A DNA stretch of 64,000 nt. It comes from Candidatus Accumulibacter similis (GTDB taxonomy: Bacteria; Pseudomonadota; Gammaproteobacteria; Burkholderiales; Rhodocyclaceae). Positions 43,094 through 52,597 of this stretch are shown here, one piece after another. The first letter of the stretch is position 1. Every line of letters starts with the position of its first letter. Where the stretch lies: contig CP054595.1 of the NCBI GenBank assembly GCA_013347225.1, positions 4,398,415 to 4,462,414 of the forward strand. Reading direction: 5' to 3'. The notes under the pieces are model-generated. The model worked only from the letters and a program-made list of their open reading frames with translations, made no database searches and had not been told where the DNA came from. The translations under genes and the position numbers were made by a program.

Positions 43094-45784
43094 ATGCTAG
43101 AACACCACTACCTCACGACCCTTTTTGAGCCGAAATCCGTCGCCGTGATCGGCGCCTCCGACCGGGAAAACTCGGTCGGCAACGTACTTTTCAGGAACAT
43201 CCTCGATTCCGGCTACCGCGGCCGGCTCTACCCGATCAACCCGGCCCACGAAAGCATTCAAGGCGTGCAGGCCCACAAGTCGATCGAAGAGATCAGCGCC
43301 CGTGTCGAAATGGCGGTGATCGTCACCCGGCCGCAGACGGTGCCCGGGGTCATCGAGCAGTGCGGCCGCAGTGGCGTCAGGAACGCGATCGTCATCACCT
43401 CCGGCTTTGCCGAGGCGGGCCACTCGGGTGCCGCGCTCGAGCGCAAGATGATGGAAATCGCGCGCAGCTACGGTGTGCGCCTGCTCGGCCCGAACTGCCT
43501 CGGGATCATCCGTCCGAGTCTCGGCCTCAACGCCACCTTTGCCCGTGTTCACGCCCATACCGGCCATCTGGCGCTGGTCTCGCAGTCCGGCGCGATCTGC
43601 TCGGCGGTTCTCGACTGGGCGACGAGCAACCGCATCGGCTTCTCCAGCGTCATCTCGCTCGGGGGCACGGCAGACGTCGATTTCGGCGAGATCCTCGATT
43701 ACCTGATCTACGACAACCGCACGCACTACATCCTGCTCTACGTCGAGGGCATCCGCGATGCCCGCCGCTTCATGAGCGCGCTGCGCTCGGCGGCGCGCAT
43801 CAAGCCGATCGTCCTGCTCAAGGCAGGCCGCCACGCCGGCGGTCTGGCGGCAGTGGAGACACACTCGGGAATGGCTGCCGGCTCCGACATCGTGTTCGAG
43901 GCCGCCGTGCGGCGCGCCGGCGTCGTCCGCGTCAAGAACATCGGCCAGCTGTTCTACGCTGCCAAGGCCCTGGCGTCGAAGTTCCGCCCGCAGGGCAAGC
44001 GGCTGGCGATCATCACCAACGGCGGCGGACCCGGCGCCATGGCTGCCGACCGCGCCGGCGATCTGGAAATTCCGCTGGCGAAGCTCTCCGTGAGCACGAT
44101 GCAGAAGCTCAACGCGACGATGCCGCCGACCTGGTCGCAAAGCAACCCGGTGGACATCGAGGGCGACGCGACCCCGAAGCGCTACCACGACGCGACCCTG
44201 GCGGTGGCCGAGGATGACGCCGTCGACGGTGTCCTGGTCATGCTCTCGCCGCAGGCGATGACGCAGCCGATGGAAGTCGCCAAGGCGGTGATCGAGGTCG
44301 ACCTGCAGACCGCCAAGCCGATCCTCACCTGCTGGATGGGCGAGGAACAGGTACACGAAGCACGCAGCCTGCTCGAAGACGCCGGGATTCCCTCGTTCCG
44401 CATGCCGGAAACGGCGATCGAGCTGTACTACCACATCTCGACCTACTACTGGAACCAGAAGCTGCTGCTGCAGACGCCGGCTCCTTCGTCGAAGCACGCG
44501 CGCCCCGAGACCGAAGGGGCGAAGATGCTGATCGAGGCGGTACTGCACGAGCGTCGCAAGCTGCTCTCCGAGATGGAGTCGAAGGCCATCCTGCGCGCCT
44601 TCCGGATTCCGGTGGCGCAGACGATGGTCGCACACACCCCGACCGAGGCGCTGCTCCTCGCCGAGCAGATCGGTTTCCCGATCGCGATGAAGATCGACTC
44701 GCCGGACATTCTCCACAAGAGCGAGGTTGGCGGCGTGCGCCTGAACATCACCAACGCCCCGGCAGCCCGCAACGCCTATCACGACATCGTCGAGACGGTA
44801 AGGAAACGGCACCCGACGGCGCGCATCAACGGCCTGTCGATCGAGCCCTTCCTGGCGCGGCCGAACGGCCGCGAGCTGATGATCGGCGTCTCGCGCGACC
44901 CGATCTTCGGACCAATCATCACCTTTGGCGCCGGCGGCACCGAAGTCGAGGTGTTCAGCGACCGCGCGGTGGCGCTGCCGCCGCTCAATCGCTTCCTGGC
45001 GCGCGACCTGATCCAGTCGACGCGCGCCTCGAAGCTGCTCGGCGAGTTTCGCAACATGCCGCCAGTCAACCACGAAGCGCTCGAGGAGATCCTCCTGCAC
45101 GTCTCGCAGATGATCTGCGAACTGCCGTGGCTGCAGGAACTCGACCTCAACCCGCTGATCGTTGACGACGTCGGCGGCATCGCCGCCGATGCCCGCATCG
45201 TCATCGATTACGCGGCGCCCTCGGGTGACCGCTATGCGCACATGGCGATCCACCCCTACCCCGTACACCTGATCCAGGAGTGGGAACTGCCGGACGGTCG
45301 CACGGTGACGATCAGGCCGATCCGGCCGGAGGACGCCGAGCGCGAGCAGCAGTTCGTCATCGGCATGTCCGAGGAGAGCAAGTACTACCGCTTCATGGAC
45401 ACCATCCGCGAGCTGACGCAGACGATGCTGGTGCGTTTCACGCAGATCGACTACGACCGCGAGATGGCATTGGTCGCGACCCTACCCGATGCCGAGGGCA
45501 AGGAAGTGCAGATCGGCGTCTCGCGCTATGTCACCAACCCGGACGGCGAGTCGGTCGAATTCGCGCTGGCGGTGGCAGACGACTGGCAGCGGCACGGCGT
45601 CGGGCGCAAGCTGATGAGTGCGCTGATCGACTGCGCGCGCGCCAAGGGCTACCGCAGCATCGTTGGCGACGTGCTGTCGATGAATACCAAGATGTTCAGT
45701 CTGATGACCAAGCTCGGCTTCACCACCCACCCGCACCCCGACGATCCGGCGGTGAAACGCGTCATCAAGCCGCTCAACAACTGA
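43094..45784 (+). CDS. ADP-forming acyl-CoA synthetase fused to GNAT acetyltransferase (PatZ/Pat type)
   Basis: This 896-residue fusion has a CoA-binding Rossmann domain (residues 1-130, PKSVAVIGASDRENSVGNVL), succinyl-CoA-ligase-like domains (residues 150-460, LLGPNCLGIIRP, ETHSGMAAGSD), an ATP-grasp domain (about 490-700, PIAMKIDSPDILHKSEVGGV, LDLNPLIV) and a C-terminal GNAT (about 725-890, VTIRPIRPEDAEREQQFVIG, WQRHGVGRKLM). In enterobacterial Pat this architecture acetylates metabolic enzymes such as Acs. The acyl-CoA synthetase half of such fusions is often inactive. Here a His is kept in the phosphohistidine loop (ETHSGMAAGSD), so activity cannot be excluded. It stands alone, and cAMP or nutritional regulation cannot be judged. 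Confidence 0.92.
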   Translation: MLEHHYLTTLFEPKSVAVIGASDRENSVGNVLFRNILDSGYRGRLYPINPAHESIQGVQAHKSIEEISARVEMAVIVTRPQTVPGVIEQCGRSGVRNAIVITSGFAEAGHSGAALERKMMEIARSYGVRLLGPNCLGIIRPSLGLNATFARVHAHTGHLALVSQSGAICSAVLDWATSNRIGFSSVISLGGTADVDFGEILDYLIYDNRTHYILLYVEGIRDARRFMSALRSAARIKPIVLLKAGRHAGGLAAVETHSGMAAGSDIVFEAAVRRAGVVRVKNIGQLFYAAKALASKFRPQGKRLAIITNGGGPGAMAADRAGDLEIPLAKLSVSTMQKLNATMPPTWSQSNPVDIEGDATPKRYHDATLAVAEDDAVDGVLVMLSPQAMTQPMEVAKAVIEVDLQTAKPILTCWMGEEQVHEARSLLEDAGIPSFRMPETAIELYYHISTYYWNQKLLLQTPAPSSKHARPETEGAKMLIEAVLHERRKLLSEMESKAILRAFRIPVAQTMVAHTPTEALLLAEQIGFPIAMKIDSPDILHKSEVGGVRLNITNAPAARNAYHDIVETVRKRHPTARINGLSIEPFLARPNGRELMIGVSRDPIFGPIITFGAGGTEVEVFSDRAVALPPLNRFLARDLIQSTRASKLLGEFRNMPPVNHEALEEILLHVSQMICELPWLQELDLNPLIVDDVGGIAADARIVIDYAAPSGDRYAHMAIHPYPVHLIQEWELPDGRTVTIRPIRPEDAEREQQFVIGMSEESKYYRFMDTIRELTQTMLVRFTQIDYDREMALVATLPDAEGKEVQIGVSRYVTNPDGESVEFALAVADDWQRHGVGRKLMSALIDCARAKGYRSIVGDVLSMNTKMFSLMTKLGFTTHPHPDDPAVKRVIKPLNN

Positions 45785-45927
45785 CCGCGATTGCAGCGGC
45801 ACTTTCAGGGGTCGGAGAACGAGCCCCGCGGCCAGCCCAGGCAAGCCGTCCAGCTCCGCCATGCTGCGTCCTCCGACCCCGCCCCGGCTGCCCGGCCGCG
45901 GCGACGCCATCGCCGCCCGGCGGGCGC

Positions 45928-46125
45928 TCAGCGCTGTTCGAAATTGACGTCGTAGGGATACGGCCGGTGCGGCTCGCTGGCCCGCCGCTGCGCGTCCTGC
46001 TCGTCGAGGTCGACCTTCCTGTCCCACCAGATCGCCCTGCCACGCTGCTGATCCTCGGCCCACTCGGGGTGCTGCGCCAGCATCTCGCGCATGAACTTGG
46101 TGTGATCGGATTCGTACAGCGCCAT
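45928..46125 (-). CDS. DUF3460 family small protein
   Basis: This 65-residue soluble protein begins MALYESDHTKFMREMLAQHP and continues EWAEDQQRGRAIWWDRKVDL, then RPYPYDVNFEQR. It fits the betaproteobacterial DUF3460 family, of unknown function. The frame is open to 46221 but upstream residues are Arg/Pro-rich and unlike the family. GGGAGCAGGCGAG precedes the ATG. Confidence 0.8.
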   Translation of the reverse strand: MALYESDHTKFMREMLAQHPEWAEDQQRGRAIWWDRKVDLDEQDAQRRASEPHRPYPYDVNFEQR

Positions 46126-46224
46126 CTCGCCTGCTCCCGGTAAGAACTCCCGCCCCTGCGGGAAACTGCCGCCGATTATACGCCCGCCGGGCCTGCGCGG
46201 CGCGCGTCGCCGGGCCGGCACCTC

Positions 46225-46457
46225 TCAGTGCAGCACGATCGGCCGCGCCGCGCCGGCACAGTATTCGTCGAGCAGCGCGTCGACCGACTCCTCGCAGCGC
46301 TGCTCGTCGGGAATGCTCTCGATCGCGCGGCGCAACTCGCCGGCAACCGCTCCCTGCACGAACAGGCTGTGGCTGCAGGCCTTGTCGACCAATTCGAATG
46401 CCTCATGCGCCGGGTAGGCGACGATCGCGTACTTCCGGCTGTTGTAGACCACGCTGA

Positions 46458-46461
<4 letters not shown>
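46225..46461 (-). CDS. DUF3567 family small protein
   Basis: This 78-residue protein begins MISVVYNSRKYAIVAYPAHE and ends YCAGAARPIVLH, as DUF3567 proteins do; they are found in betaproteobacteria and are of unknown function. An acidic helical middle (IESIPDEQRCEESVDALLDE) is visible. Its ATG overlaps the clpB stop (ATGA), so it is translated from the clpB message and is probably heat-shock induced with it. Confidence 0.85.
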
Positions 46462-49055
<2,594 letters not shown>

Positions 49056-49090
49056 GCTGCACTCCTTGCTGAAAATCGGTCGATGCATGC

Positions 49091-49120
49091 AATATGGGGC
49101 CGAAGGGAGGCAGTTCAATG
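49091..49120 (-). promoter_or_regulatory. sigma-32 (heat-shock) promoter of clpB
   Basis: On the minus strand CATTGAA (49120-49114) and CCCCATATT (49099-49091) are separated by 14 bases, a close match to the sigma-32 pattern CTTGAA-N13-15-CCCCAT. Predicted transcription starts near 49084, about 29 bases before the ATG. Confidence 0.8.
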
Positions 49121-49130
49121 CGCCAGCGGA

Positions 49131-49300
49131 AGCCTGGGCACATACCGCGACGACGAACCGGCGCGGCCCCGTCGTGCTGCACACGGCGCTGCTCACCCTG
49201 GAGCACAGCCTCCGGGATGAGGTGCACCAGCGGGTACCGGAAATCCTCGAATTGCTGCGCGATCTGGCGCAGAGTTCGCCCGCGCGCAACAGTCTGCCTG
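49131..49300 (+). pseudogene. Rpn-family nuclease fragment (central part, frameshifted)
   Basis: The sequence encodes pieces matching the middle of the intact Rpn-type protein at 51152. TYRDDEPA in one frame corresponds to SEYRDDELQG. After a shift, VVLHTALLTLEHSLRDEV and HQRVPEILELLRDLAQSS correspond to VMLHTALLTLKYIFRNEL and SQRLPEILGLLRDLAQSS. The N-terminal half is missing and the match ends after AQSS. It is a decayed copy abutting the clpB promoter. Confidence 0.8.
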
Positions 49301-49411
49301 CTGCCGGCCAAGAGCACCCAGAGACAAACATGCGCCCCCCGAATTGCGGTCGTCCCCATTCTTCACCGCAATCAGCTTGCAAATCGCTGATGCGGTTGAT
49401 AATGTGACAGC

Positions 49412-50641
49412 ATGTATCGTCACAGAGCCCTATCCGAACGGCTGCAAAGGCTCGTGGAAGCCTTTCCGGTCGTCGTCCTCAGTGGTGCCCGCCAAGTGGG
49501 CAAGACCACGCTGCTCCGCCACCTTTTTCCCAAGGTGGACTACGTGGTATTCGACGCCAGCCTGGATGTCGAAAACGCGCGGCGGGAGCCCGATCTTTTT
49601 CTGCGCAACCATCCCGCACCGGTCATCCTGGATGAAATCCAGTACGCGCCCGAGGTGGTAGCAGCCATCAAGCGTCACGTCGACCGGGACCCCCATCGTA
49701 TGGGTCAATATCTGGTGACCGGATCGCAGCAGTGGCAGGTTCTGCGTTCCGTTTCGGAAAGCCTGGCCGGACGTGCAGCCTTCCTGGAGCTCTACGGCTT
49801 CTCCCTGCAGGAAATCGCCAATTCAGGTACCGGCTGGCTAAGCCGCTGGCTGGAAGCGCCGCATACCTTCTTCGACTGGAGCCGCCAGGCTGCACTTCAC
49901 GAAGCCCATCTGCCGTTGTGGCTCTGGCGGGGAAGCCTGCCCCGCGCCATTGAAATCGACGAAGACCTGATACCGGACTTCTGGGCCGGCTACCACCGCA
50001 CCTATGTCGAGCGAGATGCCAGACTCGCCGGTGGCATCGAAGACTGGCAGGACTTTGGCCGCTTCGTTCGTCTGATGGGCGCGCTGACCGCCCAGGAAAT
50101 CAACTACAGCCAGTTGGGCCGGGAAATCGGGATGACCCCGCAAACCGCCCGGCGTTGGCTGGGCATCATGGAAGGCACGTATCAGTGGTTTTCCCTCCCC
50201 GCCTTCTCGGGAAACCCCGCCAAGCGAGTCTCCTTACGCCCCAAGGGACACCTCGCGGACACTGGCCTGGCCTGTCACCAAGCGCAGGTTTCCTCTCCCC
50301 GGGCCTTGACCGCCCACCCCCTGTTCGGCGCCTTGTTCGAAACGGCCATGGTCGGTGAACTGATCAAACAAGCGTCCCGGCTCCCCACCCGCCCAACGTT
50401 TCACCACTGGCGCGCCGCCGGCGGGGCCGAGATCGACATCCTCCTGGAACGTGACGGCATGCTCTATCCCATTGAGATCAAACTCACCGCCAACCCCAAC
50501 CGGCGCATGGCAAGCGGTATCGAAGCCTTCCAGGCCGCACATGCCCATCTCAACTGTGCCCCGGGCGTACTCCTCTGCCCCGTGGAAAAAACACGCTGGG
50601 TCAGTGAAAACGTATTGGCAATACCGTGGAACCTGATTTGA
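49412..50641 (+). CDS. AAA ATPase with DUF4143 domain
   Basis: This 409-residue ATP-binding protein is of the common AAA_14/DUF4143 family. Walker A is VVLSGARQVGKTTLL near residues 20-34, Walker B is PVILDEIQYAPEV near 67-79, and sensor region YLVTGSQQWQ follows. The C-terminal half (DUF4143) ends in a restriction-endonuclease-like core GGAEIDILLERDG and YPIEIKLT (D-x-E-x-K arrangement). Candidate promoter TTGCAA-15-GATAAT (49377-49403) ends close to the ATG, so the mRNA may be nearly leaderless. These genes are frequently mobile or strain-specific, and their role is unresolved. It lies between pieces of a broken Rpn gene. Confidence 0.88.
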   Translation: MYRHRALSERLQRLVEAFPVVVLSGARQVGKTTLLRHLFPKVDYVVFDASLDVENARREPDLFLRNHPAPVILDEIQYAPEVVAAIKRHVDRDPHRMGQYLVTGSQQWQVLRSVSESLAGRAAFLELYGFSLQEIANSGTGWLSRWLEAPHTFFDWSRQAALHEAHLPLWLWRGSLPRAIEIDEDLIPDFWAGYHRTYVERDARLAGGIEDWQDFGRFVRLMGALTAQEINYSQLGREIGMTPQTARRWLGIMEGTYQWFSLPAFSGNPAKRVSLRPKGHLADTGLACHQAQVSSPRALTAHPLFGALFETAMVGELIKQASRLPTRPTFHHWRAAGGAEIDILLERDGMLYPIEIKLTANPNRRMASGIEAFQAAHAHLNCAPGVLLCPVEKTRWVSENVLAIPWNLI

Positions 50642-50645
50642 GGCG

Positions 50646-50880
50646 ATGGAACGAGACATCCAGAAAGGGATCGAGCCAAGCGAGGCACCGCTGCTGGAAC
50701 AGTTGCTGAGCTGACGTTCCGGAACCTTGCAGGGAGCTGTTGTCAAGTCTGGTGTATGCAGGCCTGCGGAACCTTGCCGGTCTGGGTCCAGGGCCATTTC
50801 ACGGGCGCTGACCCGACCCGCGTGGAAACATGGGCGAAGCGCGCGCTCGACGCGCCCGACCTCGACGGCTCCACCATGTC
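50646..50880 (+). pseudogene. Rpn-family nuclease fragment (C-terminal part, broken)
   Basis: Two pieces match the C-terminus of the intact protein at 51152. MERDIQKGIEPSEAPLLEQL then LS and a TGA stop (50646-50714) correspond to the ERGIEKGIE...LLKQLLS region. After a degenerate gap, LPVWVQGHFTGADPTRVETW and AKRALDAPDLDGS (about 50778-50873) correspond to LPPWVESQLAGAEPERLETW and AKRVLDAPDLD. An in-frame stop and a frame change make it non-functional. Confidence 0.8.
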
Positions 50881-51069
50881 GCACACCCGTATCGCCGCGC
50901 CGCGGCGCAGCAGTTCGTGCATGCTCGCCCGATTCGGCGCATGGCGCGGATCGTCGGCGCCCGGCCGGAAGACCACGCCGCTGAGGGCGAAGTGACGTTC
51001 CGGCAGACCGTCGCCGAAGCTGGCGACGACCTTGTCGACCAGGGCCCGCCTCTGGTCAACGTTCGCCAT
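50876..51069 (-). pseudogene. fragment of UDP-glucose/GDP-mannose dehydrogenase C-terminal domain
   Basis: About 64 residues on the minus strand from MANVDQRRALVDKVVASFGD through LSGVVFRPGADDPRHAPNRA to ELLRRGAAIRVCDMVE match the start of the C-terminal domain of nucleotide-sugar dehydrogenases (compare GLAFKPNTDDMREAPS and an ending AxVxxYDP). There is no catalytic or NAD domain, and the match ends abruptly where the Rpn fragment begins. It is a rearrangement relic. The reading is by pattern recognition, not by alignment. Confidence 0.6.
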
Positions 51070-51151
51070 GTGAGGATCGCGAGCCTGCCCCGGTTCACAT
51101 GCCGACCGACAGTGATACGATGAACCCTCAGCGAGTTGGCGGAGATCGCAC

Positions 51152-52177
51152 ATGACGGCGTTGAACAGCCCTCACGACCGCTTTTTCAAGGCGGTGTTCG
51201 GGCGGACCGAGGTGGCGGCGGAGTTCCTCGAACGTTATCTGCCGGCGCCAGCCGTACAGGCACTGGACTGGAAGACCTTGCGAGCCGCCAAGGATTCGTT
51301 TCTCGATCCGGAACTGGCGCTGCATCCCGCAGACCTGCTGTACACCGTCGATCTCCGCGGCGGCGGAACCGGCTATGTGCACGTACTGTTCGAACACAAG
51401 AGCTACGTCGAGTCGCGTATCGGCCTGGACCTCCTGCGTTACCGTGTGCGGATCTGGGAACAATGGCTGAATGCCGGGAATTCCGGCCGCTTGCCGGTCA
51501 TCGTGCCGGTCGTGGTCCATCACGGCACGGCAACCTGGCGCGTAAGCCGGCAATTCGCCGATGAGGTGGAAGACGTTCCGGCGCTGGGAGCCTATGTGCC
51601 GGCGTGTGTGTATCACCTGATCGACTTGAGCGAATACCGGGACGACGAGCTGCAGGGCGCGGTCATGCTGCATACGGCGCTGCTTACCCTGAAGTACATC
51701 TTCCGGAACGAGTTGAGCCAGCGGCTGCCGGAAATTCTGGGACTGCTGCGCGACCTCGCGCAGAGCTCAATGGGCTTGGACTATGTCCGTACGCTCTTGC
51801 GGTACCTGGCGCAGGCGGCGAGCATCGATCGCTTGACCGGTGACCAGTTGCGCCAGGTCGTGACGGAAACTTTGAGTGGTGGAGGTGAACTGATGCTGAC
51901 GATTGCCGAGCAATGGGAACAACAGGCGATGGAGAGGGGGATCGAAAAAGGAATCGAAAAAGGAATCGAAAGAGGGATCGAGAGAGGAATTGCAAAAGGA
52001 ATCGAGCAAGGCGAGGCGCGGCTGCTGAAGCAGTTGTTGAGCTGGCGCTTCGGAGCCTTGCCGCCCTGGGTCGAGAGCCAGCTCGCAGGCGCCGAACCCG
52101 AGCGCCTGGAGACGTGGGCGAAGCGCGTGCTCGATGCACCCGACCTCGACACCGTGTTCGCCGAACGATCCGGGTAA
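51152..52177 (+). CDS. Rpn-family recombination-promoting nuclease / putative transposase
   Basis: This 341-residue PD-(D/E)XK-type protein has the N-terminus SPHDRFFKAVFGRTEVAAEF typical of the family. The nuclease core shows HPADLLYTVDL and YVHVLFEHKSYVESRIGLDL, with Asp and E-x-K catalytic residues in place. A charged tail has a run of RGIEKG-type hexads (residues about 261-285) encoded by a short tandem repeat, followed by LLKQLLSWRFGALPPWVESQ. Such tails are typical and vary in length. E. coli Rpn proteins promote recA-independent recombination; activity here is inferred. TACGAT (51115-51120) and GGAG serve expression. It appears intact, unlike two neighbouring fragments. Confidence 0.9.
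   Translation: MTALNSPHDRFFKAVFGRTEVAAEFLERYLPAPAVQALDWKTLRAAKDSFLDPELALHPADLLYTVDLRGGGTGYVHVLFEHKSYVESRIGLDLLRYRVRIWEQWLNAGNSGRLPVIVPVVVHHGTATWRVSRQFADEVEDVPALGAYVPACVYHLIDLSEYRDDELQGAVMLHTALLTLKYIFRNELSQRLPEILGLLRDLAQSSMGLDYVRTLLRYLAQAASIDRLTGDQLRQVVTETLSGGGELMLTIAEQWEQQAMERGIEKGIEKGIERGIERGIAKGIEQGEARLLKQLLSWRFGALPPWVESQLAGAEPERLETWAKRVLDAPDLDTVFAERSG
51932..52011 (+). repeat. short coding tandem repeat in the rpn tail
   Basis: A 12-base unit of the type GGAATCGAAAAA/GGGATCGAGAGA is repeated about six times with single-base variation, encoding alternating EKGI/ERGI. Slippage here would change tail length by four residues per unit. Confidence 0.8.
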
Positions 52178-52597
52178 CGGATCGCGCTCTGAAAGGCGAT
52201 CCTGATCCTTGCTGCGGTCGGTGCACATCAGTCACCGCGGAGACGGCCAGGTCCGCCTCGCCTCTTGCCAAGGGCAGCGTATGGCGCGCGACGCGACGTG
52301 ACCACACCTCGTCTTCTCGACGACGCTGTTGCTTGCCCGCACGACGCCGCTGCCGCGCAATCGCCAGCAAGGCATCCTCATCGCCGACACCAGCACGCCG
52401 CATTACCGGGAGCCAATTCTCGCCAAGGCCAGGAATCCCTTGAACCGGACGCTCCAGATCCGCTGCCTGATGAACAGGCATGACCACCGGCTCCCTGGGA
52501 CGCAGCCATGCCATGCTCGCGCGCGGAATGCGTGGCACTGGCGCGAGTTACGCTGACGGTCGCCGATCTTGCGACGGTCTTGGGTCTTGCATCATGA
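52178..52597. other. 420-base stretch without a supported gene
   Basis: No convincing reading frame or domain was found between the rpn gene and the end of the RTX subtilase gene. It contains one copy of a 30-bp repeat (52266-52295). No clear terminator for the subtilase gene is visible. Confidence 0.5.
52266..52295 (+). repeat. 30-bp direct repeat flanking the RTX subtilase gene, left copy
   Basis: It matches 56610-56639 at 27 of 30 positions (shared core TGCCAAGGGCA, then CGTA and GGCGCGCG). Both copies have the same orientation and lie outside the subtilase gene. Confidence 0.7.

Noticed and set aside
43097..45268. Minus-strand open frame of 723 codons under the acyl-CoA synthetase-GNAT gene
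   Set aside because: Antisense shadow with low-complexity composition; the plus-strand protein is unambiguous.
45808..45880. Long-loop inverted repeat GGGGTCGGAG/CTCCGACCCC after the acyl-CoA synthetase gene
   Set aside because: The loop is about 53 bases and no T-tract follows, so there is not enough to call it a terminator.
51684..52538. Minus-strand frame of 284 codons overlapping the rpn gene
   Set aside because: Its second half is antisense to rpn and the first half shows no recognisable domain; composition is Arg-rich.
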